Positions 8,705 through 17,587 of a stretch of 64,000 nt of DNA are shown here, piece after piece. How positions within the stretch are numbered: position 1 is the stretch's first letter; each line of letters starts with the position of its first letter. A program made the position numbers and the translations under genes. This DNA comes from Microvirga vignae. Its GTDB lineage: Bacteria; Pseudomonadota; Alphaproteobacteria; Rhizobiales; Beijerinckiaceae. The notes under the pieces were generated by a model. The model worked only from the letters and a program-made list of their open reading frames with translations, had not been told where the DNA came from and did no database searches. Where the stretch lies: positions 62,001-126,000 of the forward strand of contig NZ_LCYG01000032.1 in NCBI RefSeq assembly GCF_001017175.1. Direction: 5' to 3'.

Positions 8705-9336
8705 GTGAGAGCAAGCTGTCTGGCTGAACTTCCTTTTCTCGGGTGTCTAAGCTGATCTGCTTCGTTGAGCCGTCCTCATGACCACCAACCCAATCCCGCT
8801 CACATAGAACGGGTCACTGTCGGATCGGCATCCTTGTATTCCGCAAAAAAGCAGGAGACCGCTTGACGGTCTCCTGCAAGTCGGGAGGAACGCACAAATG
8901 CAAACCGCTGGAGATGCCGATCTCTGCGCTTTCACAGGCAACACAACTCCGCGTAGTCAATAATGTTCGATACTTTGTAGAATTTTTTGCCATTCTGGCG
9001 CAAATATAACTTATGTTACGAGGAATTTCGTCGTCCAAGAAACTGATTTTAATCTATGTTATTTCTTCAGGAGATTTGCTGGCGCTACGAACCATGTCCC
9101 TTTGCGAAGAGTTTATAAATTGAGCACTGATAGAATTTTTGGTTTGCCGACTTAGAGCCAAAACCCGCAGTTGGTACATCGCCTGTGAGGGTAGTCTCGC
9201 CTGTACAGACGATGTTAAGTCCTGCCTGGTTATATTCGGTGAAGGCTGGGCCGAACCCTTCGCATCCGCAGCGGTGAGGCAAAGACCAGCGGCTCAGAAC
9301 AACGTGGGGCGCGGACAGACCGTAAGGACCGGTCAC
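8705..9336. other. Gene-poor stretch upstream of phaZ
   Basis: Apart from the hairpin at 8851-8877 I see no gene. The section at about 8950-9130 is distinctly AT-rich compared with its surroundings and probably contains the phaZ promoter, but no clear -35/-10 pair could be fixed. Confidence 0.4.
8851..8877 (-). terminator. Rho-independent terminator
   Basis: Perfect 11-base arms (8851-8861 and 8867-8877) around a five-base loop, followed on the minus strand by TTTTTTGCGG. No convincing minus-strand gene ends here, so it may be left over from a lost gene. Confidence 0.65.
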
Positions 9337-10563
9337 ATGTTGTACCTGTTGCATGAGGCGTCACAGTTGATGCTCTCTCCCGCCCGGTTGGTTGCTGATC
9401 TCACAAGGTTTGCCTGTACCAATCCGCTCAATCCGGTTGCTTATACTCCAGGAGGACGTGCTCTTTCCGCCTCTTGCGAGATGTTCGGGCGAACCACGCG
9501 TCCCTATGCCAAACCAGCTTTCAATCTCCCTGCATCGGAACGAGTGGCGTGGCAGCGGCCCTTCTGCCGGGTGATCGCTTTTGGAGAGCCGACGAACAAG
9601 CCGAAGCTGTTGATCGTCGCTCCGATGTCGGGCCATTATGCAACCCTGCTGCGCGGCACGGTAGCGGCTTTTCTCGACAGCCATCAGGTGTTCATCACCG
9701 ACTGGAGCGATGCCAAGGACGTATCCCTCGCGGAAGGGACATTCGATCTCTCAGACTACGTCGATTATTGCCTCAGCATGTTCGCAGCGCTGGGACCAGA
9801 TCTGCACGTGATGGCAGTCTGCCAGCCTGCCGTTCCGGTGCTGGCGGCGATTGCGCTGATGGAGGCCGAGGACCATCCGCTGGTACCATCTTCAGCGACG
9901 CTCCTGGGTGGTCCTATAGACACGCGGTTTACCCCAACTGTGGTCAACAGTTTTGCGCAACGGCGGGATATCCGTTGGTTCAAGCGCCACTGTGTCCATC
10001 CTGTGCATGAACGGTATCGGGGACGAGGACGCATGGTCTATCCAGGCTTCATGCAACTGTGTGGGTTCATGGCAATGAACCCAGACCGCCATATCTCGGC
10101 GCATTGGGAGATGTTCAAGCACCTCGTCGAGGGCGACGGCGATTCAGCAGAAAAGCACCGGGAGTTCTATGACGAGTATCTGGCGGTCATGGACCTCACG
10201 GCTGAATACTACCTCCATACCCTGGAGACGGTGTTCATCGACCATTTGCTGCCCGAGGGGCTGATGCTGCACCAGGGCAGACCCGTGGACCTGCGCGAGA
10301 TACGCCGCTGTGCTCTGATGACCGTTGAGGGCGAGAAGGACGATATCATCGGACGCGGTCAGACCTTCGCAGCCCTCGACCTCACACCGAACCTGCCGGA
10401 TGCGCAGAAGGAGCGCTATCTGCAAGCCGGTGTTGGGCATTATGGCGTCTTCAATGGCTCGCGCTTCCGCAGCGAGATCGCTCCGCGCATTAAAGCGTTC
10501 ATGAAAAGGCATGCGGCAGTCGTGCCGCTCCATGTGCGGAGAGCACCGAAACTCATCGCGTGA
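9337..10563 (+). CDS. phaZ: Intracellular polyhydroxyalkanoate depolymerase
   Basis: The enzyme mobilises stored polyhydroxybutyrate granules inside the cell. The 408-residue protein matches the PhaZ type with a cysteine nucleophile: the elbow MAVCQPAVPVLA has Cys at about residue 162, in place of the serine of other lipases. Other family features are LLIVAPMSGHYATLLRGTV, TDWSDAKDVS and GVGHYGVFNGSRF, the last carrying the likely catalytic His. The open frame extends 66 codons upstream, but the ATG at 9337 has AAGGACC before it and gives the usual family length. No phaC or phasin gene is near. Confidence 0.9.
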   Translation: MLYLLHEASQLMLSPARLVADLTRFACTNPLNPVAYTPGGRALSASCEMFGRTTRPYAKPAFNLPASERVAWQRPFCRVIAFGEPTNKPKLLIVAPMSGHYATLLRGTVAAFLDSHQVFITDWSDAKDVSLAEGTFDLSDYVDYCLSMFAALGPDLHVMAVCQPAVPVLAAIALMEAEDHPLVPSSATLLGGPIDTRFTPTVVNSFAQRRDIRWFKRHCVHPVHERYRGRGRMVYPGFMQLCGFMAMNPDRHISAHWEMFKHLVEGDGDSAEKHREFYDEYLAVMDLTAEYYLHTLETVFIDHLLPEGLMLHQGRPVDLREIRRCALMTVEGEKDDIIGRGQTFAALDLTPNLPDAQKERYLQAGVGHYGVFNGSRFRSEIAPRIKAFMKRHAAVVPLHVRRAPKLIA

Positions 10564-10653
10564 GAGCCCGACCGGGTCTGCTCGACGATCTCTCGTCGAG
10601 AGCAGTCTTCACCTGCTTGGTCGGCTTTCTGAACGGAATAACCGCTCTGAGCC

Positions 10654-10959
10654 TCAAGGATTGGAGCAAATGTCCTCGAAGGTCATGATCCGCATCATCC
10701 AAATCTGGAGATCGGCCAGCCGCTGCACATAGGGCTCTCGCTCCCGCTGATGGCGCTCCTCAAGCTGGGCGGCCAACTTCCGTTTGATCGCGTCAGGACC
10801 GGCCCACGCCTGAAGCCGCTCCCGGTCGGTCTCGTACTGGACCTCCAAGTCCGCCAGTGCAGCCAGCGCGCCCTGAAGCTCATCCAGAAGGTCGTCAGGG
10901 TAGCAGGAGGTTTGTGTCGCAGGCACAAGAGGTCGTAACGCGGCAGAGCTACGCGGCAT
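10654..10959 (-). CDS. Small coiled-coil protein, paralogue of 12693-12974
   Basis: The 101-residue product has a helical C-terminal two-thirds (LQGALAALADLEVQYETDRE, then QLEERHQREREPYVQRLADL). It is clearly related to the protein at 12693-12974: both share LADxxxxYE and HxxxREPYxQxLAxLQ. The family is unknown to me. The shared REPY segment makes the resemblance specific and not just general helicity. It converges on phaZ. Confidence 0.6.
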   Translation of the reverse strand: MPRSSAALRPLVPATQTSCYPDDLLDELQGALAALADLEVQYETDRERLQAWAGPDAIKRKLAAQLEERHQREREPYVQRLADLQIWMMRIMTFEDICSNP

Positions 10960-11001
10960 CGGGTGACCCTCCCATTCTGGGAAGCCCGAATCATAGCACC
11001 C

Positions 11002-11178
11002 TCAGGATAATACGAAAGGATAATCTCTCGCTGCGCCCGAGCGCATAGCAGCAACGGAGTTGTTGCTGACGTAAGCCGACACAAGTTCGGCAGAAATCTC
11101 GATGAACTTCGGACACACAATTAGCGCCTGTCGCGAAGAGTGATGTTGCATGATGCGTGTCAGATTGTCTTGAGCCAT
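11002..11178 (-). pseudogene. Truncated MucR/Ros-type regulator fragment
   Basis: The frame contains FIEISAELVSAYVSNNSVAA, which matches the N-terminal segment of MucR/Ros zinc-finger regulators. The zinc-finger domain that should follow is absent: the frame ends about 14 residues later with DYPFVLS. The family is usually about 140 residues, so this is probably a deletion or frameshift derivative. The ATG at 11178 is the likeliest start. A TTG at 11223 immediately follows the stop of the upstream gene and could allow coupled translation. Confidence 0.55.
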
Positions 11179-11223
11179 TTGAAATGAGCCTTCGATTGCC
11201 CAAAGCACACCGATTGATGCCAA

Positions 11224-11667
11224 CTATCTCTGCCGCCCAAAGATCGCGGCGATGAGGCCACCGCGCCTGGGAACGTCCTGGCGCTCGACCTGGACTTGAA
11301 GCCGTTCAGAGGCATTCTCCGGTTCGCGCAGTACCGCTTCATTCGGCTCATCTGACTTGCTCTGGGGAGTTTGATCGGGTGTGGACGCCCTATCCACCTC
11401 CTTCCTCGTGGACAACACCTCAATCTGCTCCGGAAAATCATTCCAGCGCTCGTACAAGATGTAGTCCTGGTGCCCACGCCTGATAGGAGCCTCTCTGTCG
11501 AGGATGACCTGATGGGTCACGTCCACCACGATCATGGGTCCCTGCGAAACTGTTTCGTCGATCCGACTCACCGCTCCTTCAACGAAGCTTTTCATTGGAA
11601 CGGGAGGGTGGAAGTGAACGCGAACCTCATCCCCAACTGCAATCTGCATCAGCAATTTCTCAGACAT
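11224..11667 (-). CDS. Hypothetical protein downstream of LuxR-type regulator
   Basis: I do not recognise the 147-residue product. The first 75 residues look like a small beta domain (VGDEVRVHFHPPVPMKSFVE, then GPMIVVDVTHQVILDREAPI). The next 50 are polar and probably disordered, and the C terminus has a short hydrophobic patch (GGLIAAIFGRQR). Its ATG overlaps the end of the LuxR-type regulator gene by eight bases, so the two are probably cotranscribed and translationally coupled. Confidence 0.6.
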   Translation of the reverse strand: MSEKLLMQIAVGDEVRVHFHPPVPMKSFVEGAVSRIDETVSQGPMIVVDVTHQVILDREAPIRRGHQDYILYERWNDFPEQIEVLSTRKEVDRASTPDQTPQSKSDEPNEAVLREPENASERLQVQVERQDVPRRGGLIAAIFGRQR

Positions 11668-12424
11668 TCAGAGTAGACACTCCTGTTCTTGGCAGGTGTT
11701 GCGACGCCCACATGGCAGCCTGAGTGCGATTAGACGCCCCGATCTTGCGCAGGATGGCTTTGACATGGACCTTGATCGTGGCTTCGGTGATATCGAGCTT
11801 ACGGGCGATGAGCTTGTTGGACGCTCCTTCCTTCAAGCAGCCCAGGATTTCCGTCTCCCGCGCCGAGAGCTTGTACGCCTTCGGATCGGACAGGCTTGGG
11901 CCTCCCGTGTCGTCGTGGAGTGGCTGATCCTGATCCGGGGTAGGGCCAATCGCGATAGAGCGAAGGATTGCCGAGGGCACCACAGTCTCGCCGAGCATGA
12001 CGAGTTCAAACGATTTGACCAGAACCTCGGGAGCACTGGCTGCTAAACAGAAGCCGTCCACGCCAGCCGCGTGCCCGAGCCTCACGAAGCTGAGGTCGAA
12101 CTGATCCGCCAGAACAACGATCCGAGCCTCCGGCAACTGCTCTCTCACCTGCTTGACGATCTCAAGCAAGCGACCGGTGTTCGGGCTGGCCTCGATGACG
12201 ACCAAGGCAGCCTTCGGACTTAACCTTTGGAAGCGTCTTGGAGCTGCAACAGAAGCTGCTTCGGCAATGACGAAGGGGCTTCCCGACAAAATCTGTTGAA
12301 GCCCTGAGCGTAGAAAGACGTTGTCACAGATCAGAGCCGTTGGGATCGGTGGAGTAAGACTACTGGACGAGTATTCGGGCTGATATGAGCGGTTGTGAGT
12401 GAGCGTTAGTATCTGCGCAGACAT
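11660..12424 (-). CDS. LuxR/FixJ-type regulator with degenerate receiver
   Basis: The 254-residue protein has a receiver-like domain at about residues 28-150 and a GerE/LuxR helix-turn-helix at about 186-240 (LSARETEIL, SNKLIARKLDITEATIKVHV). In the receiver the phosphorylated aspartate position is Glu (VVIEASPNTGR, residue 78), and the usual conserved Lys near residue 130 is not seen. Phosphorylation is therefore unlikely, and it may work as a constitutive or ligand-controlled DNA-binding protein. No histidine kinase is adjacent. It forms an overlapping gene pair with the 147-residue protein downstream. Confidence 0.8.
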   Translation of the reverse strand: MSAQILTLTHNRSYQPEYSSSSLTPPIPTALICDNVFLRSGLQQILSGSPFVIAEAASVAAPRRFQRLSPKAALVVIEASPNTGRLLEIVKQVREQLPEARIVVLADQFDLSFVRLGHAAGVDGFCLAASAPEVLVKSFELVMLGETVVPSAILRSIAIGPTPDQDQPLHDDTGGPSLSDPKAYKLSARETEILGCLKEGASNKLIARKLDITEATIKVHVKAILRKIGASNRTQAAMWASQHLPRTGVSTLNV

Positions 12425-12692
12425 CCGTACCCCACTTAGGTTTTCCAGTTTGGCGGTCCGTCCCTTCGAAGGTCAGGAGGCCACGAGGAGTCATCACCGG
12501 TCCTGAGATAACTCAGGGTTGCAAGAACCGCACGGGCTTGTTCACGATAATCGTCCGTCACAGGCCGAATGAAGGGTCCTTGCACCCGCCTTGAATACCA
12601 GGATAGGCCACCACTCTCGGCAAGCTCCTTGGCAACTACTTCGATTTCTTCGTCGGTTCATTGGCTTCACTCGCGAGGACAGAGGGAGCCGA

Positions 12693-12974
12693 TCAGCACA
12701 CGCGCCGGATGCGCTCTTGCAGGATGGCGAGTTGCTGAAGGTAAGGCTCGCGCCGCTGGCGATGGTGCTGCTTGAGCTTCTCCAGCAGGCGTATCTTGAG
12801 GTTCACATCCATCGTACGGCAATTGATGTTGTCGCATTCGCGCTCGTACTCGAAGTCGATGTCGGCCAAAGTCCCCAGGAGCGACTGGAGCAAAGACTGA
12901 AGATCAGAAGAGTATATTCTTGGCAGCGCGGCCTGTTGGAAAGATGGAGAGGGGTGCGGCCCGTTCTCAGCCAT
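12693..12974 (-). CDS. Small coiled-coil protein, paralogue of 10654-10959
   Basis: A 93-residue product starting at ATG 12974, with AAAGG about eight bases upstream. It shares LADxDFEYE and HHRQRREPYLQQLAILQ with the protein at 10654-10959. Both lie on the minus strand, flanking the LuxR-type regulator unit. The function is unknown. The middle contains an odd NINCRTMD stretch absent from the paralogue. Confidence 0.6.
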   Translation of the reverse strand: MAENGPHPSPSFQQAALPRIYSSDLQSLLQSLLGTLADIDFEYERECDNINCRTMDVNLKIRLLEKLKQHHRQRREPYLQQLAILQERIRRVC

Positions 12975-13640
12975 AGTCACCCTTTCTTTGTTGTTGCTTC
13001 ATTGCAGAAGAGAATGCTTGGGCAGGCGTGATTCGTCTGTCGGGAATCCAACAGAGCGGCCAATTTTACTAACATATGTTAGTGAATACAGTCATATTCT
13101 TGGCTTATTACTGCCACGTTTAAGCCCCAATTTCCTCCGCGCAGCCTGCAACCAGCGCGGTGTCCAGGTGTGAGGCAGAAGGCCCTCATAGCTGCGGCGG
13201 CCTGTGCGGTAACACCCTCAGATCATCCTGCTTACGAACAGGCTTGTGCTACGTCAGGGAGGTGAACCATGCCTGATCCAGCGGCGCTGCTTGGCACATA
13301 GAGGATTCTGGCTGCGGAATTTAGCCATGCTCTAAGACCCCGAAAACACCTTGCAGGTGTGCGGCAGCGGATTGCCACAGAGGGACTGCCCAAGCTCTCC
13401 TCAGAGGCGTTGCGGGCGTACAAGCGCCAGGAACAGCATGGCTCAGGCTCGTGCAGCCGAGTGCCTCCAAGGCTCCTCTGACGCTCTCACCGGAAGCGCT
13501 CCGTCTGTACCACGAGAGAACTGATCCCACATGGCTCTGGAAGTGGCACTGATTGGGCTCGATCCGCCTGGCGCCCTCGTTTCAAGCGATCCGATCTTTG
13601 TCTATCCTTGTCTCTGTAGAAGTCAGGCACGGAAAGAACC
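12975..13640. other. Gene-poor stretch
   Basis: No convincing gene. A plus-strand open stretch at about 13316-13480 reads like degraded coding sequence (LAGVRQRIATEGLPKLSSEA) but has no start with a ribosome site. The part near 13060-13110 is AT-rich. Confidence 0.35.
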
Positions 13641-14099
13641 ATGAGCTACGTCCAGCAGGTACTCCAACCGGGGGAGACCCTGCGGTTTCAGACCCATCTT
13701 CACTGGTTGATCTATCTCTATGCCATTGTGGCCCTGGTGATCGCCCTGGCCCTTCTGATTTCGTATTACGCGGACCCGAGCATGAATGTCCTTCTGCTCT
13801 ATGGAGGCATTCTGTTCGGGATCGTAGCCGTCGTGCTTGCCATCCCAGCTTGGCTCAAGCGGCTGGGGACCGAGATCGCCGTGACGGACCGGCGCATTAT
13901 CGCCAAGCGCGGCTTGGTCCAGCGCCACACCACCGAGGTCAACTTGGACAAGGTGGAGAGTGTGGATGTGGACCAATCCATCCCCGGACGCTTATTCGGC
14001 TATGGGTCGATCACGGTCCGGGGCACGGGCGAAGGCATCGCGACCTTAGACAATATTGCTCACCCACTGGAGTTTCGAAACAAGGTGATGGTGCGCTGA
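13641..14099 (+). CDS. Bacterial PH domain membrane protein
   Basis: The 152-residue protein has two transmembrane helices at about residues 24-42 and 52-70, followed by a bacterial pleckstrin-homology (bPH2/YdbS-like) domain. That domain carries EIAVTDRRIIAKRGLVQR and the ending LFGYGSITVRGTG with DNIAHPLEFR. Such proteins sit in the inner membrane, and their roles are mostly undefined. GGAAAG lies before the ATG. It stands alone in the accessory region. Confidence 0.8.
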   Translation: MSYVQQVLQPGETLRFQTHLHWLIYLYAIVALVIALALLISYYADPSMNVLLLYGGILFGIVAVVLAIPAWLKRLGTEIAVTDRRIIAKRGLVQRHTTEVNLDKVESVDVDQSIPGRLFGYGSITVRGTGEGIATLDNIAHPLEFRNKVMVR

Positions 14100-14621
14100 C
14101 GATCTGACGGGAAGCTGATCAGCGGCACTGCGCTGTAGCGGCGTCCAAACAAGGCTCGGTTCACGGACGTAGAGACAACCAGCCGCCCTCCCCAGCCCCT
14201 TCACCGATGCTGTGGAAGGTCAGAGCCATTCAGGGTGGAAGGCGGTGAGGAGCAAGGGAATGGCAGTCTCATGCTTTCTCTCTGACAGATGTGGCTGTTA
14301 CCCACAAACCAGCCGCAACAGCCTTGCCGCTTCATACTTGAATGGTGGCGGGCGTTCTTTTAGTGGGCCTGTGAAGGTCAGGATTCCCAACAGTCTCTGC
14401 GAATTGTGAGCCCACCCTGTAGTTGGTCCGCGCATCGTCGGGCTTAGCGGAATCAGGCTCCAGTTGAGACCTTAGACCAGCAAGCGTCGATAACGTGTAG
14501 AAAGTCAGTTGTACCCGCAATCAACAGGCCAAGAAGATTATGGTTAACGGCTGCTTAACCGCCTCTTTCTTAGCCGAATCGCTGCGTCCAATCGGGAGAC
14601 GCAGCGGGTTGGGAGGCGGCG
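14100..14621. other. Gene-poor stretch with repeat copy
   Basis: It contains the dispersed repeat 14172-14255 but no recognisable gene or RNA. The last 60 bases before 14622 probably carry the start signals of the NepR-like gene. Confidence 0.4.
14172..14255. repeat. Dispersed repeat, copy 2 (partner at 7628)
   Basis: Resembles 7628-7710 through ACCAGCCGCCCTCC and GGTGGAAGGCGG with scattered differences. Together with the paralogous genes nearby it suggests that parts of 7.6-15.9 kb arose by duplication. Confidence 0.45.
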
Positions 14622-14822
14622 ATGGAGAGTGAGATCGGCCTTGGCAAGCGGCATCCGAGTGTTCCCGACGCGGAACTCTTGCGCCGAATTGCGCAGGACA
14701 TGCGCTCCCTCTATGCCGATGTGATCAAGCAACCCCTGCCCCGCAACATCGAGGTCGCTCTGTCGCGCATCGAACGCGAGCAGCGTCGTGCCGTGTACCA
14801 GGGGCAACGGCTTGGGGCCTGA
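14622..14822 (+). CDS. NepR-like anti-sigma factor
   Basis: The 66-residue protein has the size and core pattern of NepR: LLRRIAQDMRSLYADVIKQP then LPRNIEVALSRIE, matching I...LR..Y..V...P.P......L..L. NepR binds the extracytoplasmic sigma factor EcfG and is removed by phosphorylated PhyR in the general stress response of alphaproteobacteria. GGGAGGCGGCG precedes the ATG. No ecfG, phyR or sensor kinase is in the window, so it would be an orphan or accessory copy. Confidence 0.6.
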   Translation: MESEIGLGKRHPSVPDAELLRRIAQDMRSLYADVIKQPLPRNIEVALSRIEREQRRAVYQGQRLGA

Positions 14823-14842
14823 CGCCTCGTCTGCCAGCCTCG

Positions 14843-14959
14843 TCAGACGACTGCCAGGAGAGCGATGGCCAGGAAAACAGACCCCACAAGGACTGCCGCG
14901 CCGGTCCAAGCAACTCCTCGCGGGCGGCTATGAAAGCTGACTGCCTGTGGAACTGCCAT
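14843..14959 (-). CDS. 38-residue single-pass membrane protein
   Basis: A very short gene supported by a perfect AGGAGG six bases before the ATG at 14959. The product begins MAVPQAVSFHSRPRGVAW and then forms one transmembrane helix (TGAAVLVGSVFLAIALLAVV) to the C terminus. The basic residues before the helix suggest an N-in orientation. The function is unknown. Confidence 0.6.
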   Translation of the reverse strand: MAVPQAVSFHSRPRGVAWTGAAVLVGSVFLAIALLAVV

Positions 14960-15114
14960 CCCTTGCCTCCTATGAGCGAGGAATACCGTGGCCTCATGGC
15001 AATTTAATCCAAGAGCCCAAAGGCGTATCGGGCCCAAAGGGAGTGCACCTAAAGAGCTAGATCGGACCAGAGCAATCCTGACCTCTTCCCTGTTTTGCAG
15101 CGGCAACAGCCTGA

Positions 15115-15327
15115 TCAGGTCGGGTGACCTTCCGTGTCGTCGATCCCCGGCGACTGCTCGACTGGGATTTGCTGATCCGGCACCTTCGCACTCTCGGTTG
15201 GATCGTGCTTCCCGTTCTGGTGGGCCGGGTTGCCAGTCCCATTTTCCTCCGCACCACTACGGCGGCGGCTGTTGACGCTCAGGTTTTCCAACCCGGCATC
15301 TTGGTTGGGCTGCTTTGTGCCTGCCAT
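15115..15327 (-). CDS. 70-residue disordered polar protein
   Basis: GGAGGT lies about five bases before the ATG at 15327, which argues for the short form, not the 222-codon open frame. The product is rich in Asn, Gln, Glu, Pro and Gly (MAGTKQPNQDAGLENLSVNS at the start) and is probably unstructured. No family is recognised. Confidence 0.5.
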   Translation of the reverse strand: MAGTKQPNQDAGLENLSVNSRRRSGAEENGTGNPAHQNGKHDPTESAKVPDQQIPVEQSPGIDDTEGHPT

Positions 15328-15992
15328 GGATACCTCCACGGTCTTTACATCCTTCGGGGGAACGGCGCTGCTGGTTCTGGGTTCATGCCCCTGCCCAAAT
15401 AGTATCATTCCACCGGCTCGTCGGGGCCTTGCGTCCTTTCTTCGTCTCAGACATACCGCTCGGCTCGCTGCGCCCAAGGTGATTTCCCAATGCGGCGGCA
15501 CCCCAAAGATTGCCTCAGCAGGCTGAATTGAAGTGCGTGATTTGACCGAAAAGCAATTTGTGACCGCGGTGGCGCGGAACGGGTTCGTCAAGGACGAGAG
15601 ATTGCTCAATGGTTTCCGTCCCATCCTACCGAGGTTCAGGGCGGCGGGAGGCACTGACGAGTGCAATTCGGTTGGGAGCCGTTTTCGGACGGCTCTTTCG
15701 TCCGATCTATCGGTGGCGGTTGGGTAGCGGCGCTTTTTGGTGAGGTTCTTCTGCCCTTCGAGTGCTTCGGCAGGAGCGATCACCTCCTTTAGTGACGGGT
15801 GTGCTTCTTGAATGACGGTCTCATGCGAGCCTTACCAGCCATCTGGTTCCTCCCTTTGCAGCGACCGCAACATGAAACCATATCAAACCGAATGGAAACA
15901 CCTCATCCCGAATGGGTAGTTCGGGCTTCGATGGAAGCGCGGGCCAGCAGTGATAAGATGATCCTGCTCCTGATCGCACGGAGAGATAGATC
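15328..15992. other. Gene-poor stretch with a degraded gene copy
   Basis: At about 15723-15850 the minus strand carries a broken relative of the remnant at 7908-8042 (QKNLTKKRR compared with QKSLAKKRR, and WLVRLA compared with WLVKRT). No intact gene is seen. Confidence 0.4.
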
Positions 15993-16421
15993 ATGCGCGC
16001 CTGCGTCCTTCTCGCTGCCACCTGTCTGTGCCTGCCGGTTTCCGCCATGGCTCAGGACAGGGCAACCATTCAAAGCCTAAATGATCAGTTCGCGAGAGCC
16101 TTTAATACCGGCGACATCGCGGCAGTCGCGGCCCACTACACGGAGGATGCTGTCGTTCTGCCGCCAGGAGCCGAGATGGTGACGGGCCGGAACGCGATCC
16201 TGACCTTCTGGAAAGCTGCCTCCGAACAGATTGGGGACATCAAGCTGACGGCGGTGGATGTGAAGCCACTTGGAAACAGCGCAGCCCGCGAGATCGGCAC
16301 CTTCTCTCTCCGGATCAAAGGATCGCAACCCCAGGAGGTCACCGGCAAGTATATGGTCGTCTGGGAGAAGGTTGGAGCCGACTGGAAACTCGCTACCGAT
16401 ATCTGGAACACCAACAAGTAG
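15993..16421 (+). CDS. Secreted SnoaL-like / DUF4440 protein
   Basis: The 142-residue protein has a signal peptide (MRACVLLAATCLCLPVSAMA, cleaved before QD). The mature part of about 120 residues is of the NTF2-like SnoaL/DUF4440 type: LNDQFARAFNTGDIAAVAAH, YTEDAVVLPPGAEMVTGR, and the C-terminal YMVVWEKVGADWKLATDIWN. Proteins of this fold bind small ligands or act as isomerases, and the specific role is unknown. AGAGATAG precedes the ATG. The MBL hydrolase and cupin genes downstream face the same way but are about 90 bases apart each. Confidence 0.8.
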   Translation: MRACVLLAATCLCLPVSAMAQDRATIQSLNDQFARAFNTGDIAAVAAHYTEDAVVLPPGAEMVTGRNAILTFWKAASEQIGDIKLTAVDVKPLGNSAAREIGTFSLRIKGSQPQEVTGKYMVVWEKVGADWKLATDIWNTNK

Positions 16422-16510
16422 CTCCAGGCCAATCCTGCGCGATCGGCCATTCGTTTCGGTTGGCACAGGTCTGAGCGCAATGGTTTCTTCAAAGGGCGAG
16501 GGAGAGCATC

Positions 16511-17491
16511 ATGGCGAATTTCCACCCTGTTGACCGGGTTGAGGTCCACATCCTCGTGGACAATGTGACCGACAGTCTTTCGACCGTCCCGAGCCATGTT
16601 GAGAACGAGTGGAGCTACCTGTGGCGGAATGGAATGAAACGGCTGTCGGGCCGGTGCATCTGCTGTGCCGCCCATGGTCTGTCGTGTCTCATTACGGCAT
16701 TTCGTGGGGAGATCACGCACACGATCCTCTTCGACACAGGGCCAGAGGAGGAGACTTTCGAGCGCAACGTCTCGCGCCTTGGGGTCGATCTCGGCACAAT
16801 TGAGGGGATTGTGCTCTCACACGGTCATTGGGACCATGCGGGTGGAATGCTGCGGGCTCTCGACCTCATCCGGGAGCGCAATGGCGGACGGGAGGTTCCC
16901 TTCTATGCTCATCCTGGCATGTACGCGGCCCGCGCCATGAAGCAACCGGATGGCAGCATGCGGCTGATGGAAGAAATCCCCAGTGTTACGGCGCTGACCG
17001 CTCACGGAGCCAAGGTGATCAACACGACCGAGCCTCAGACGCTTTCAGAGGGGATGTTCTATGTGAGCGGAGAAATCCCGCGCGTGACCTCTTACGAGCA
17101 CGGCTTTCCTGGACAGTACCGCCAGACAGATGATGGAGAGTGGGAGCCTGATGTCCTTCTAATGGATGAGCGTTGGTTGGCTGTGAACGTGAAGGACAAG
17201 GGCCTTGTCGTGTTCACGGCCTGCTCCCATGCCGGGGTGGTCAATGTCCTCAAGCATGCCCAAGACTGCTTTGCGGGCGTGCCGCTCCACGCGGTCGTGG
17301 GTGGATTTCACCTGTCGGGCGGGAACGAGAAAGTAATCCCTGAGACCGTCGAAGGGATGAAGGCGTTTGGGCTCAAAACGATAGCAGCCGCCCATTGCAC
17401 CGGGTGGCGGGCGGTTCTGGCTCTGACACAGGCGTTCGGGGAACCAGTGATTGCGCCCTCGGCTGTGGGAAAGCGCTACACCTTCTCATAG
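16511..17491 (+). CDS. MBL-fold metallohydrolase
   Basis: The 326-residue protein has the metal-binding motif SHGHWDHAGGM at about residues 103-113 (HxHxDH). Later His residues are in CSHAGVVNVLKHA at about 237-249, and further candidates are VVGGFHLSGG and AAHCTGW. This subgroup resembles proteins named after the methanopterin-pathway RFA-P synthase, but in bacteria the substrate is generally unknown. GGGAGAG lies upstream of the ATG at 16511. It is likely cytoplasmic. Confidence 0.85.
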   Translation: MANFHPVDRVEVHILVDNVTDSLSTVPSHVENEWSYLWRNGMKRLSGRCICCAAHGLSCLITAFRGEITHTILFDTGPEEETFERNVSRLGVDLGTIEGIVLSHGHWDHAGGMLRALDLIRERNGGREVPFYAHPGMYAARAMKQPDGSMRLMEEIPSVTALTAHGAKVINTTEPQTLSEGMFYVSGEIPRVTSYEHGFPGQYRQTDDGEWEPDVLLMDERWLAVNVKDKGLVVFTACSHAGVVNVLKHAQDCFAGVPLHAVVGGFHLSGGNEKVIPETVEGMKAFGLKTIAAAHCTGWRAVLALTQAFGEPVIAPSAVGKRYTFS

Positions 17492-17587
17492 AACCCGCCC
17501 TCGAACACTTCCGTGACCGTCCGCGCCCACCTGCACCGGAACTGATCCGTATTCGTACGAAATGCTTTGATTTAATGGAGGCCCGCC

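Noticed and set aside
15778..15790. GATCACCTCCTTT, as at the 3' end of 16S rRNA
   Set aside because: Only 13 bases match and the sequence before it does not resemble 16S rRNA. It is the complement of a ribosome-binding-site-like stretch in a degraded gene.
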